Shown: piece after piece, positions 41,267 to 49,587 of the stretch
Layout: each line of letters opens with the position of its first letter
Numbering within the stretch: the stretch's first letter is position 1
Source of the DNA: Prauserella_A sp040645195
GTDB taxonomy: Bacteria; Actinomycetota; Actinomycetes; Mycobacteriales; Pseudonocardiaceae
Direction: 5' to 3'
Assembly: GCF_040645195.1 (NCBI RefSeq)
Contig: NZ_JBEYXW010000003.1
Location: 62,001-126,000, forward strand
DNA: 64,000 nt
Notes under the pieces: model-generated
Seen by the model: only the letters and a program-made list of their open reading frames with translations
Databases searched by the model: none
What the model was told of the DNA's origin: nothing
Translations under genes and position numbers: made by a program

Positions 41267-41800
41267 GTGCGAATGCGAAGGCCAGCACTGGCCGCCTGCG
41301 CGTTGCTGGCGCTGACCGCGTGCGGCACCTCGGCCGCCCACGACACACCGGTGACGAGTGCACCGGACACCGTCACCAGCAGTGATCGCGCCACGCCCGC
41401 GGAGGCACCCGTCATCGCCTTCGGCTCCGACCATCGCTTCGCGTCCGGCCTCGTCGTCACGGTCGGCAACCCGAAGACCTTCAAGCCGAGCGAGTCCGCC
41501 TACCCGCGCGCCGACCGGGCCGCCGCGTTCGGCGTCGTCGTCTACAACGAAACGGGTCAGACCTACCGGATCTCCGGTCTCGCCGTCAACGCCACCGTCG
41601 ATGACCAGCAGACCAAGCAGCTCGTCGACCCCACCCAGGGCTACAACGGCATCGTCGATGCCGACCGGGATGTGCAACCGGGTCAGATCGTGCGCTTCTC
41701 GCTCGCCTTCGCGGTACCGGACCGGACGACCGCGGTGCGCCTGACCATCCGCCCGGACTCGGCGGGGTCGACGACAGCGGTCTACGGCGGTTCCGTGTGA
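41267..41800 (+). CDS. Secreted lipoprotein, DUF4352-like
   Basis: A 177-residue protein. A signal peptide (RRPALAACALLALTACG) ends in the lipobox LTAC, followed by a Thr/Ser-rich linker. The C-terminal ~130 residues form a beta-sandwich-like domain (SGLVVTVGNPKTFKPSE, AAFGVVVYNETGQTYRI) resembling DUF4352 (Telomeric repeat-binding factor 2-like). GTG 41267 was chosen because AAGGAG lies 8 bases before it. Its role at the cell surface is unknown. Confidence 0.8.
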   Translation: MRMRRPALAACALLALTACGTSAAHDTPVTSAPDTVTSSDRATPAEAPVIAFGSDHRFASGLVVTVGNPKTFKPSESAYPRADRAAAFGVVVYNETGQTYRISGLAVNATVDDQQTKQLVDPTQGYNGIVDADRDVQPGQIVRFSLAFAVPDRTTAVRLTIRPDSAGSTTAVYGGSV

Positions 41801-41822
41801 GGTGGCCGGTTAGGCTTTGCCC

Positions 41823-42299
41823 ATGACCGAGCAGACACGGCTTTCTCCCGGCGACCGGGCACCTGATTTCACTCTTGCCGACAGCACGGGCAACCCGGTG
41901 TCCCTTGCCGACTTCCGGGGGCGCTCCGTCGTCGTGTACTTCTACCCCGCCGCGGGCACGCCCGGGTGCACCAAGCAGGCATGCGACTTCCGGGACAACC
42001 TCGCAGTGCTGGGCGATGCCGGTTACCAGGTGCTGGGCATCTCCCCGGACAAGCCGGAGAAACTCGCCAAGTTCGCCGAAAGCGAGCAGGTGAACTTCCC
42101 CCTGCTGTCCGATCCGGACAAGACCGTGCTCACCGAGTGGGGCGCCTTCGGTGAGAAGAAGAACTACGGGCGGATCGTGCAGGGCGTGATCCGCTCCACG
42201 TTCATCGTCGACCCGGAAGGCACCATCGCCACCGCGTCGTACAACGTCCGCGCCACCGGGCACGTCGCGAAGCTGTTGCGGGACCTGCAGATCGGCTGA
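41823..42299 (+). CDS. bcp: Thioredoxin-dependent peroxiredoxin, Bcp/PrxQ type
   Basis: A 158-residue thiol peroxidase. The active-site segment YPAAGTPGCTKQACDFRD has the peroxidatic Cys and the resolving Cys five residues later, as in atypical 2-Cys PrxQ/Bcp proteins. It detoxifies peroxides using thioredoxin. ATG 41823 is preferred to GTG 41817. It is followed by a bidirectional terminator shared with the convergent rdgB gene. Confidence 0.94.
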   Translation: MTEQTRLSPGDRAPDFTLADSTGNPVSLADFRGRSVVVYFYPAAGTPGCTKQACDFRDNLAVLGDAGYQVLGISPDKPEKLAKFAESEQVNFPLLSDPDKTVLTEWGAFGEKKNYGRIVQGVIRSTFIVDPEGTIATASYNVRATGHVAKLLRDLQIG

Positions 42300-42304
42300 A
42301 TCAG

Positions 42305-42334
42305 TAGGCGGTCCGCCCCAGGACGGACCGCCTA
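42305..42334. terminator. Bidirectional terminator between bcp and rdgB
   Basis: TAGGCGGTCCG-N8-CGGACCGCCTA is a perfect 11-base stem. Its right edge includes the stop codon of the minus-strand rdgB gene, so it serves the two convergent genes. Confidence 0.8.
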
Positions 42335-42952
42335 TCCCGCCTGGGCTTCGACCAGCTCCCGCAGGTGTGGCAGGAGAGCGCGCAGCGCCCGCCCCCGATG
42401 CGATACGGAGTCCTTTTCGGAGGGTGCCAGCTCCGCCGAGGTCCTGGTCTCGCCTTCCGGCACGAAGATGGGGTCGTAGCCGAACCCGTTGGCGCCGCGG
42501 GGCTCGCGGATGATGGTGCCCCGCCAGTCGCCGCGGACCACGATCTCCTCGCGGTCGGGCACGACCAGCGCCGCCGCGCACACGAACGACGCGCCACGGC
42601 GCTCGTCCGGAGTGTCCCTGAGCTGTCCCAAGACGAGTTGCAGGTTCGCCGTGTCGTCACCGTGCTCCCCCGCCCAGCGGGCCGAGAGCACCCCGGGCAT
42701 GCCGCTCAGCGCATCGACACTGAGACCGGAGTCGTCGGCGATCGCGGGCAGGCCGGTGGCCAGCGCGGCGTCATGCGCCTTGGCGAGCGCGTTCTCCTCG
42801 AAGGTCGCGCCGGTCTCCGGCGCCTCCGGGAATTCGTCCACATCGGACAAACCGAGGACCTCGACCTCACCGAGACCGCGCTTGAGCAGGATCCGGCGCA
42901 GCTCTTCGAGTTTCTTCGCGTTACGGGTGGCCAGCAGGAGCCGCGTAGTCAC
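42332..42952 (-). CDS. rdgB: Non-canonical purine NTP pyrophosphatase (RdgB/HAM1)
   Basis: A 206-residue HAM1-family enzyme: LLLATRNAKKLEELRRIL at the N-terminus, ETGATFEENALAKA, the substrate/metal segment AIADDSGLSVDALSGMPGVLSARW and GANGFGYDPIFVPEG toward the end. It hydrolyses dITP/XTP to keep deaminated purines out of DNA. Its GTG start overlaps the rph stop (GTGA). The rph-rdgB order matches Rv1340-Rv1341 in M. tuberculosis. Confidence 0.95.
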   Translation of the reverse strand: MTTRLLLATRNAKKLEELRRILLKRGLGEVEVLGLSDVDEFPEAPETGATFEENALAKAHDAALATGLPAIADDSGLSVDALSGMPGVLSARWAGEHGDDTANLQLVLGQLRDTPDERRGASFVCAAALVVPDREEIVVRGDWRGTIIREPRGANGFGYDPIFVPEGETRTSAELAPSEKDSVSHRGRALRALLPHLRELVEAQAG

Positions 42953-43728
42953 TTCGAGCCCTTCGACTTCTTCCCCGGTGCCGGCTCGGGCAGCTCGCCG
43001 GGGTAGGGCAGCGCCAGCGCCTCGGCCTGCTTGCGCGCGAGCTCCGCACAGCCGCCCAGTGCCAGGTCCAGCATCTTGTCCAGAGTGGAGCGAGTGAAGG
43101 TCGCACCCTCGCCGGTGCCCTGCACCTCGATGAGCGTCCCGACATCCGTGGCGACGACGTTCATGTCGACCTCGGCCCTGGAGTCCTCTTCGTACGGCAG
43201 GTCGAGGCGGACGCGGCCGTCCACCACGCCGACGCTGACGGCCGACACCGCCGCGGAGAGCGGCTGCGGATCGGCGAGCCTGCCCGCCGCGCCAAGCCAC
43301 GTGATCGCGTCGGCGAGCGCCACGTAGCTGCCCGTGATGGCTGCCGTGCGCGTGCCGCCGTCGGCCTGCAGGACATCGCAGTCGATCATGATCGTGTTCT
43401 CGCCGAGCGCGGCGAGGTCGATACACGAGCGCAGCGAGCGGCCGATCAGCCTGCTGATCTCGTGGGTACGGCCGCCGATCCGGCCCTTGACCGCCTCACG
43501 GTCGCTGCGCGTGTGGGTGGCCGACGGCAGCATCGCGTACTCGGCGGTGACCCAGCCGAGCCCGGAACCGGCACGCCAGCGGGGAACGCCCTCGGTGACA
43601 CTGGCCGCACAGAGCACCCTGGTGGCGCCGAACTCGATGAGCACTGATCCGGCCGGCCACTGCTGGAAACCGCGGGTGATCCGTACCTCGCGGAGCTGGT
43701 CGTCGTCCCTGCCGTCTTTTCGCACCAC
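42949..43728 (-). CDS. rph: Ribonuclease PH
   Basis: A 259-residue phosphorolytic 3'-5' exoribonuclease that trims tRNA 3' ends. RKDGRDDDQLREVRITRGF, GWVTAEYAMLPSATHTRSDREAV and LGENTIMIDCDVLQADGGTRTAAITGSYVAL are family signatures covering the phosphate-binding Arg and the catalytic acidic residues. The start is one of two adjacent GTG codons (43728 or 43725). The upstream spacer carries the second copy of the long palindrome. Confidence 0.95.
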   Translation of the reverse strand: MVRKDGRDDDQLREVRITRGFQQWPAGSVLIEFGATRVLCAASVTEGVPRWRAGSGLGWVTAEYAMLPSATHTRSDREAVKGRIGGRTHEISRLIGRSLRSCIDLAALGENTIMIDCDVLQADGGTRTAAITGSYVALADAITWLGAAGRLADPQPLSAAVSAVSVGVVDGRVRLDLPYEEDSRAEVDMNVVATDVGTLIEVQGTGEGATFTRSTLDKMLDLALGGCAELARKQAEALALPYPGELPEPAPGKKSKGSK

Positions 43729-43793
43729 GAGGCGAGAGCCTAGCCGCCATCGCGTACCGACCACCGAGCGGGCGAGAGGGCGCGAGAATTGGC

Positions 43794-43842
43794 CCCCAAG
43801 GCCACCTTGGTTGCGTTCAACGCAACCAAGGTGGCCTTGGGG
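43794..43842. repeat. Long perfect palindrome, copy 2 of a dispersed repeat
   Basis: Two perfectly complementary 24-base arms around a single C. The left arm starts CCCCAAGGCCACCTTGGTTG. It is almost identical to 11061-11115. It lies between divergent genes (rph leftward, flippase rightward), where a terminator would have no purpose. This supports a mobile or structural repeat. Confidence 0.9.
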
Positions 43843-43926
43843 AGCATCACTGCCACTATTCAACGCTTGTTGACATTGCTCCGCCTGGGAGCATAATTCA
43901 TGGCAGGTTGAAATTTGGGGGTGAGC

Positions 43927-45096
43927 ATGGCTGCCGGTACTCGGCGCTACCGCCGGTTCGCGCAGGTCGTCGGCGTGGTCGCGGTCCTCACACTCGCGTT
44001 CTGGACCCTGCATGACAGGCTCCCGGCGCCGGCGGAGGTGCTCACCACGCTGCGCTCGGCCGACCCGGCGTGGCTGCTCGTGGCGGGTGCGGCCGAGGTC
44101 GTCTCGATGGGCATGTTCGCCCGGCAGCAGCGCAGGCTGCTCACCGCGTTCGGCGTCACGATGCCGCGTCATCGTGTGCTCGCCCTCGCCTACAGCCGCT
44201 CCGCCATCTCGATCAGTCTTCCCGCGGGCTCGGCCGTCTCGGCTGCCTACGCCTTCCGGGAGTTCCGCGCAGGCGGTGCCGACCGCTCGGCAGCGGCCGC
44301 CGTACTGGTGCTGTCCGGGTTGCTCTCGGCAGCCGGGCTGGTGCTGCTGTACATCTCGGGCGCGCTGACGTCCGTGGTGCTTGACCTCGCCGAAGCCTGG
44401 CATACCCACCCAGCGCCGACGCTGCTCGGTGCCGCGGTGCTGGCAGGTGCGCTGTGCTGGATCGCCTACTCCCTCGTGGCCGCGCGTCACCCGCGGACCG
44501 GACATCTCCGGCCACGGCACCGGCGCGCCCGGTGGCCGTGGCTGGCCATGGTGACCGAACCTCTGGCCCGGGCCGTCGCCACCGCCCGTTCGGTCGCGCC
44601 CCGGCATTGGCTGCTCGCAACGGCCGCCGCCCTCGCCAACTGGCTCACCGACATGCTGTGCCTGCTGGCCGCGGCGCGCGCATTCGGCATCGACCTCGGC
44701 GCGCTCGAACTGGCCACCATCTACGTGACCGTGCAACTGCTGCGACAGGTACCGCTGACACCGGGCGGCATCGGCGTGATCGAGGCCGGCCTGCTCACCG
44801 GCCTGGTGGCCGCGGGCGCAGCCGAGTCACCCGCCGCCGCGGCCGTGCTGGCCTACCGGCTGATCTCGTGCTGGCTCATCATCCCGATCGGCCTGCTGGC
44901 CTGGCTGGTCCTGCGCACCCGGCGCGGTTCAGACGTCGTAACCGGCTCCCTGCTCGACGAGCTGCGCGGGCCCCGGGAAGGCGGCGCGGGCTTCGGCGAG
45001 CACGGCGGCGGCCTCGGTCCACGGGGGGACGTGGGTGAGCAGCAACCTGCCGACCCCAGCGCGGGCGGCCAGCTCACCCGCCTGCCTGCCGGATAG
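43927..45096 (+). CDS. Lysylphosphatidylglycerol-synthase/AglD-type flippase-like membrane protein
   Basis: A 389-residue membrane protein with about 8 segments and UPF0104/LPG_synthase_TM features: SRSAISISLPAGSAVSAAYAFRE and RQVPLTPGGIGVIEAGLLTGLV. Members move or modify lipids (for example the TM half of MprF). ATG 43927 follows GGGGGTGAG; GTG 43921 and TTG 43915 are alternatives. The final ~55 residues are hydrophilic and run antisense to the MBL gene for 168 bases, so they are probably not a conserved domain. The gene interrupts the order rph-Rv1339 known from mycobacteria. Confidence 0.85.
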   Translation: MAAGTRRYRRFAQVVGVVAVLTLAFWTLHDRLPAPAEVLTTLRSADPAWLLVAGAAEVVSMGMFARQQRRLLTAFGVTMPRHRVLALAYSRSAISISLPAGSAVSAAYAFREFRAGGADRSAAAAVLVLSGLLSAAGLVLLYISGALTSVVLDLAEAWHTHPAPTLLGAAVLAGALCWIAYSLVAARHPRTGHLRPRHRRARWPWLAMVTEPLARAVATARSVAPRHWLLATAAALANWLTDMLCLLAAARAFGIDLGALELATIYVTVQLLRQVPLTPGGIGVIEAGLLTGLVAAGAAESPAAAAVLAYRLISCWLIIPIGLLAWLVLRTRRGSDVVTGSLLDELRGPREGGAGFGEHGGGLGPRGDVGEQQPADPSAGGQLTRLPAG

Positions 45097-45708
45097 GTGC
45101 AGGCCTGCCGGCCGATCCGGCGCGTCGGCCCAGGAAGCCTCACACAGCAGCACATCCGCACCGGCGGCGAGTTCGTCGAGCACCTCACACGGGCCGGTGT
45201 CACCCGTGTAGGCCAGCGTGCGGCCGGCATGGGACAGGCGGATGCCGAACGCCTCGGTGGGGTGCGCCACCGGTACCGCCGTCACCTCGAACGGGCCGAT
45301 CCGCACCTGGCCGGGTGGGAACACGCGAAAGTCGAAGACATCGGTGAGGTCGGTGCGCAGGCGTTCGGCCTCGTGGGGAGCGTAGGCATTGGCCAGCCGG
45401 GCAGGCGCCTCCAGCGGGGCGTACACCGGCAACCTGCGTTGCCTGACGTCGTAGGGCGGCGCCGGGTGGTAACGGCGCAGCACGGTCAGTGCGCTGAAGT
45501 CCGCGCAATGGTCCGGGTGCAGATGCGACAGCACGAGGGCACCGAGTTCGAACGGATCGCATTCGGCCTGCAGCCGGGCGAGCGTGCCGTTGCCGAGATC
45601 GAGGACGAGGCGGAAGCCCTCCGCTTCGACGAGGTACCCGGAGGCCGCCGCGTCCGGGCCGGGAATGCTGCCGGAACACCCAAGGATCGTCAGTCGCACG
45701 ACCGCCAC
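44929..45708 (-). CDS. MBL-fold cyclic nucleotide phosphodiesterase (Rv1339-like)
   Basis: A 259-residue metallo-beta-lactamase-fold enzyme: LGCSGSIPGPDAAASGYLVE, the metal motif LSHLHPDHCAD and late His/Asp ligands in AYTGDTGPC and LLTHVPPW. It is the positional and sequence counterpart of Rv1339, reported as an atypical class II phosphodiesterase of cAMP. It lies between murI and rph, as in M. tuberculosis. Its 3' end overlaps the convergent flippase-like gene by 168 bases. Confidence 0.9.
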   Translation of the reverse strand: MAVVRLTILGCSGSIPGPDAAASGYLVEAEGFRLVLDLGNGTLARLQAECDPFELGALVLSHLHPDHCADFSALTVLRRYHPAPPYDVRQRRLPVYAPLEAPARLANAYAPHEAERLRTDLTDVFDFRVFPPGQVRIGPFEVTAVPVAHPTEAFGIRLSHAGRTLAYTGDTGPCEVLDELAAGADVLLCEASWADAPDRPAGLHLSGRQAGELAARAGVGRLLLTHVPPWTEAAAVLAEARAAFPGPAQLVEQGAGYDV

Positions 45709-45726
45709 CCTGTCACGCGCGGTTCG

Positions 45727-46524
45727 CTATGTAGTAGCGAGCACGCCGGGAGCCAGCCCCATGAAGCGCTGCGCGAGCCGGGCGAACGGCTCCGCTGGGC
45801 CGGTCGCCAGGAACTCGTGCCGCGGCGGCTGCCCGTCGCCGTCGGCCAGCAGGTCCAGCTCGGTGAGCACGCGCACCACGTCCTTGGCGGTCTCCTCCGC
45901 GCTCGACACCAGGGTCACGTCCGGACCCATCACGATCTGCAGCACACCAGTGAGCAGCGGATAGTGCGTGCAACCGAGGATCAACGTGTCGACCTCCGCG
46001 CGCGCCAGCGGCTCCAGGTAACCCTGGGCGAGGCCGAGTACCTGCCGCCCTGAGGTGACACCGCGTTCGACGAAGTCGACGAAGCGCGGGCAGGCGACGC
46101 TGGTGAGGCGCACGCCCGTGGCTGCGGCGAACGCGTCGTCGTAGGCACGCGAGCGCACGGTGCCCTCCGTGCCGATGAGGCCGATACGTCCGGTGTGTGT
46201 TGCGGCCACGGCGCGCCGCACGGCTGGCAGCACGACCTCGATCACCGGGATGTCGTAGCGCTCACGCGCATCGCGCAGGCACGCCGCCGACGCCGTGTTG
46301 CAGGCGATCACCAGTGCCTTGACCCCGTCCGCGACCAGGCTGTCGAGCGCTTGCAGCGCCAGCTCACGCGCGCGGGCGATGGGCAACGGCCCGTACGGCG
46401 CGTGCTGGGTGTCGCCCACGTACCGCAGGCTCTCGCCCGGCAGCTGGTCGGCAATCGCGCGCGCGACGGTGAGCCCGCCCACTCCGGAGTCGAAGATTCC
46501 GATGGGGGCGCCCGCGTGACTCAC
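45727..46524 (-). CDS. murI: Glutamate racemase
   Basis: A 265-residue enzyme that makes D-glutamate for peptidoglycan. IGIFDSGVGGLTVARAI starts the fold; the two catalytic cysteines are Cys75 (VIACNTASA) and Cys185 (LILGCTHYPLL). GTG 46524 overlaps the rhomboid stop (GTGA), so it is coupled to the upstream membrane protein. The frame extends further upstream only as a shadow. Confidence 0.96.
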   Translation of the reverse strand: MSHAGAPIGIFDSGVGGLTVARAIADQLPGESLRYVGDTQHAPYGPLPIARARELALQALDSLVADGVKALVIACNTASAACLRDARERYDIPVIEVVLPAVRRAVAATHTGRIGLIGTEGTVRSRAYDDAFAAATGVRLTSVACPRFVDFVERGVTSGRQVLGLAQGYLEPLARAEVDTLILGCTHYPLLTGVLQIVMGPDVTLVSSAEETAKDVVRVLTELDLLADGDGQPPRHEFLATGPAEPFARLAQRFMGLAPGVLATT

Positions 46525-47189
46525 GCCCCGAGCGTACCGGGGGTACCGGCGGCCTTTTTCGCGCGCGTCCGGTCGGCCCTGGCCACGAACCACGCGGCGA
46601 GCACGCCACCGAACGCCCCGAAGAGGTGCCCCTGCCAGGAGATGCCCGGGTTGCCGGGGAACACACCCCAGAGCATGCCGCCCCAGATGAACAGCAGTAC
46701 CACGGCGACCGCTAGTTGCCCGACGCTGCGGTTGAAGATCCCCCGTACCAGCAGGAACGCCAGCCAGCCGAACGCGAGCCCGGACGCGCCGACGGTCACG
46801 ACGCCGGCTGGCGCGGTGAGCCACACACCGAGCCCGCCGATGATCCAGATCGTGGCCGTCACCGCGATCCACTGGCCGATACCACCCGCCATCGCGAGGA
46901 AGGCGAACACGAGCACCGGCACGGTGTTGGCGAAGAGGTGCGACCAGCCGTCGTGCAGCAGCGGTGCCCACGCGATGCCGTCGAGCCCGGACAGCGTCCG
47001 TGCACGGATACCCTCGTTGTCCAGGTGGGCCGGCAACAGCACGTCGGCCAGCTCGACCAGGTAGAGCACCAGGGTGAAGGACAGTGCGACGATGCCGGCC
47101 ACGAGCGGCTTGGGCGGCACGATGCGCTTAGCTGAGTTCGTCTGCGATACCCGACCTGGCGCCGGGGACTGCGGCTGCGGCATGCTCAC
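46521..47189 (-). CDS. Rhomboid family intramembrane serine protease
   Basis: A 222-residue membrane protein with six segments. The catalytic Ser is in VTVGASGLAFGW and the partner His in WQGHLFGAFGGVLAAW; the HxxxN oxyanion residues are in GWSHLFANTVPVL. It corresponds to Rv1337 of M. tuberculosis by position. Rhomboids cut transmembrane helices of other membrane proteins; the substrate is unknown. The start is GTG 47189 or ATG 47183. Translation is coupled to murI. Confidence 0.92.
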   Translation of the reverse strand: MSMPQPQSPAPGRVSQTNSAKRIVPPKPLVAGIVALSFTLVLYLVELADVLLPAHLDNEGIRARTLSGLDGIAWAPLLHDGWSHLFANTVPVLVFAFLAMAGGIGQWIAVTATIWIIGGLGVWLTAPAGVVTVGASGLAFGWLAFLLVRGIFNRSVGQLAVAVVLLFIWGGMLWGVFPGNPGISWQGHLFGAFGGVLAAWFVARADRTRAKKAAGTPGTLGA

Positions 47190-47336
47190 GAAACCAGGCT
47201 ACGTCTGCGCGGTCGGCTGTCGCCTCGGTGACAACCCTGAACTTCGCGATGTCCACGCACGGTGGGTGATCGGTTTATTGCCGGTTGTTCACACCGCCTG
47301 CATCTGCCTGAAACGGCACCTCGCTTCGCTGGCTCG

Positions 47337-47699
47337 ATGACGAGCATCTACGAGCAGATCGGCGGGCAGGACGCCCTGATCGCGGTCGTCGACGACTTCT
47401 ACAAGCGGGTCCTCGACGACCCGCAGCTTGCCGGTTTCTTCACCGGCTCGAACATGTCCCGGCTCAAGGGCAAGCAGGTCGAGTTCTTCGCGCAGGCGCT
47501 GGGTGGCCCCGCCGAGTACAGCGGCCAGCCGATGAAGGACGTACACCGTGGCCGCGGCATCCAGCAGGAACACTTCGACCTGGTGGCGAAGTACCTGACG
47601 GAGTCGCTGCTCGCGGCCGGCGTGCCTGGCGAGACGGCGGACGCGATCATCGGCGCCATCGCGCCCCTGTCGTCCGACATCGTGACGCCCGCGAGCTGA
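47337..47699 (+). CDS. glbN: Group 1 truncated hemoglobin (trHbN)
   Basis: A 120-residue 2/2 hemoglobin: SIYEQIGGQDALIAVVDDFYKRVL with the distal B10 Tyr22, and the proximal F8 His70 in MKDVHRGRGI. The short length and the KQ pair in the E helix fit group 1 proteins, which oxidise NO to nitrate with bound O2. It stands alone between the divergent rhomboid gene and the convergent cysM gene, an insertion relative to the mycobacterial order. Confidence 0.93.
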   Translation: MTSIYEQIGGQDALIAVVDDFYKRVLDDPQLAGFFTGSNMSRLKGKQVEFFAQALGGPAEYSGQPMKDVHRGRGIQQEHFDLVAKYLTESLLAAGVPGETADAIIGAIAPLSSDIVTPAS

Positions 47700-47726
47700 C
47701 AGTGCGGCAAACCCCGCCGAGCGGGC

Positions 47727-48677
47727 TCAGGCCCAGAGCTGGCCGTCGAGCCGCTCGGCGGCCTCGTCGAGCGACCCGCTGTAGGCGCCGGTGGACAGGT
47801 ACTTCCAGCCCGCGTCGGCGACGATGAACGCGATGTCCGCGCGCTCCCCCTTCGCCACGGCCTTCTCGGCGATGCCGAGCGCCGCATGCAGGACCGCGCC
47901 TGACGAGATGCCGGCGAAGATGCCCTCGTACTCCAGCAGCTCGCGCGTGCGCCGCAGGGCGTCGTACGCGCCGACGGAGTAGCGCCCGCTGAGCACGTCG
48001 GGGTCGTAGAGCTCGGGAACGAACCCTTCGTCCAGGTTGCGCAGCCCGTAGACCAGCTCGCCGTACCGCGGCTCAGCGGCGATGACCTGCACATCCGGCT
48101 TGTGCTCGCGCAGGTACCTGCCCACACCCACGAGCGTGCCGGTGGTGCCGAGCCCGCCGACGAAGTGCGTGAGCGTCGGCAGGTCCTTGAGCAGCTCGGG
48201 GCCGGTGCCGTAGTAGTGCGCGTCGGCGTTGGCCGGGTTGCCGTACTGGTAGAGCATGACCCAGTCCGGGTTGGTCTTGGCCAGCTCCTTCGCCCTGCGC
48301 ACGGCCTCGTTCGAGCCGCCGGCCGCTGGCGAGTAGACGATGCGTGCGCCGTAGGCCTGCAGCAGTTGCTTGCGCTCGGCCGAAGTGTTCTCCGGCATCA
48401 CGCACACCAGACCGTAGCCCTTGAGCTTGGCGGCCATGGCGAGCGAGATACCGGTGTTGCCCGAGGTGGGCTCGAGGATGGTCGAGCCGCGGCGGAGCAG
48501 CCCGTCCCGCTCCGCGGCCTCGATCATGGCCAGCGCGGGCCGGTCCTTGATCGAGCCGGTGGGGTTGCGGTCTTCGAGCTTGGCCCACAGCCGGACGTCG
48601 TCCGACGGGGACAGCCGGGGCAGCCCCACCAGCGGCGTGCCGCCCAGCGCGTCGAGCAGGGACTCGTAGCGAGCCAT
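47727..48677 (-). CDS. cysM: CysO-dependent cysteine synthase (O-phosphoserine type, CysM)
   Basis: A 316-residue PLP enzyme. Lys44 in PTGSIKDRPA binds PLP; TSGNTG binds the substrate carboxylate; GGLGTTGTLVGVG holds the cofactor phosphate. With cysO directly upstream, it should use O-phosphoserine and the thiocarboxylated CysO protein to make a CysO-cysteine adduct, a route resistant to oxidative stress. The order cysM-cysO-mec equals Rv1336-Rv1335-Rv1334. Confidence 0.95.
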   Translation of the reverse strand: MARYESLLDALGGTPLVGLPRLSPSDDVRLWAKLEDRNPTGSIKDRPALAMIEAAERDGLLRRGSTILEPTSGNTGISLAMAAKLKGYGLVCVMPENTSAERKQLLQAYGARIVYSPAAGGSNEAVRRAKELAKTNPDWVMLYQYGNPANADAHYYGTGPELLKDLPTLTHFVGGLGTTGTLVGVGRYLREHKPDVQVIAAEPRYGELVYGLRNLDEGFVPELYDPDVLSGRYSVGAYDALRRTRELLEYEGIFAGISSGAVLHAALGIAEKAVAKGERADIAFIVADAGWKYLSTGAYSGSLDEAAERLDGQLWA

Positions 48678-48679
48678 GG

Positions 48680-48958
48680 CTACCGCGCGCCGCCGGCGAC
48701 CGCGGGGAGGATCGTCACGGTGTCGCCGTCCTTGACCTCGGCCTCGAGACCGCCGGAGAAGCGCACGTCCTCGTCGTTGACGTAGACGTTGACGAAGCGG
48801 TGCAGCTTCTCGTCCTTGACCAGGCGCGCCTTGAGCCCACCGTGCCTGGCCTCGATGTCGTCGATCACCTCCGCCACCGTCTTACCGGACGCCTCGACGG
48901 CCTTCTCGCCGCCTGTGTGGGTCCGCAGGATCGTCGGGATGGAGACGGTCACGGCCAT
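48680..48958 (-). CDS. cysO: Sulfur carrier protein CysO (ubiquitin-like), with residues after GG
   Basis: A 92-residue beta-grasp protein: VTVSIPTILRTHTGG, HRFVNVYVNDEDVRFSGGL and GDTVTILPAVAGG. The thiocarboxylate-forming diglycine is at residues 89-90, but two more residues, Ala-Arg, follow, whereas M. tuberculosis CysO ends at GG. These must be removed before activation, plausibly by the JAMM peptidase Mec encoded next to it. The gene is 2 bases before cysM and downstream of mec. Confidence 0.94.
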   Translation of the reverse strand: MAVTVSIPTILRTHTGGEKAVEASGKTVAEVIDDIEARHGGLKARLVKDEKLHRFVNVYVNDEDVRFSGGLEAEVKDGDTVTILPAVAGGAR

Positions 48959-49032
48959 GGGTTACCTCCGCTGATGGTTCTGACAGGACAGACGCCTACA
49001 CACGCAGGGGTATTCCCGCGTGCTCGGGTGGC

Positions 49033-49497
49033 CTATGCGTCGGGGACGTCGTCGCTACCGGTGTTGGCGAACATGTACGACTCGACGACCTCGACCGGCT
49101 CCTCGGTCACGACCCCGTCCGTGATGCGATAGGAGCGGAACTCGTGCTCGTCGTGGTCCCTGGTCGACACCAGCACGTAGTGGGCGAGGGGCTCCTGAGC
49201 CAGCGTGATGTCGGTGCGTGAGGGATAGGCCTCGGTCGCGGTGTGCGAGTGGTAGATCACTACCGGGACCTCGTCGTTCGCGGCCATCTCGCGGTACAAC
49301 CGGAGCAGGTCGCCGGAGTCGAACTCGTAGAACGTCGGCGAACGCGCCGCGTTGACCATCGGGACGAATCGCTCGGGGCGATTGCTCCCGTCGTCGGGAC
49401 CGGCGATGACCCCGCACGCCTCGTCGGGATGGTCCCGGCGAGCATGCGCGACGATCGCGTCCACGAGGTCACGGCGGATCCGAAGCACGGTCAACAT
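49033..49497 (-). CDS. mec: JAMM/MPN+ metallopeptidase Mec (CysO-cysteine peptidase)
   Basis: A 154-residue zinc isopeptidase. The JAMM motif is complete: Glu26 (HPDEACG), His83-Ser-His85 (IYHSHTATEAYPSRTD), Ser93 and Asp96. It releases free cysteine from the CysO-cysteine adduct and may also trim the Ala-Arg tail of this CysO. It matches Rv1334. ATG 49497 begins the fold exactly; no strong ribosome site is visible. Confidence 0.94.
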   Translation of the reverse strand: MLTVLRIRRDLVDAIVAHARRDHPDEACGVIAGPDDGSNRPERFVPMVNAARSPTFYEFDSGDLLRLYREMAANDEVPVVIYHSHTATEAYPSRTDITLAQEPLAHYVLVSTRDHDEHEFRSYRITDGVVTEEPVEVVESYMFANTGSDDVPDA

Positions 49498-49587
49498 CTT
49501 ACGTGCTGGACAAGGCGCGTTCACACCGTGAGACGGACCACGCTGCCGCGCGCTGCGCGAGTCACTCGCGCCGGAACGCCCACGCCG

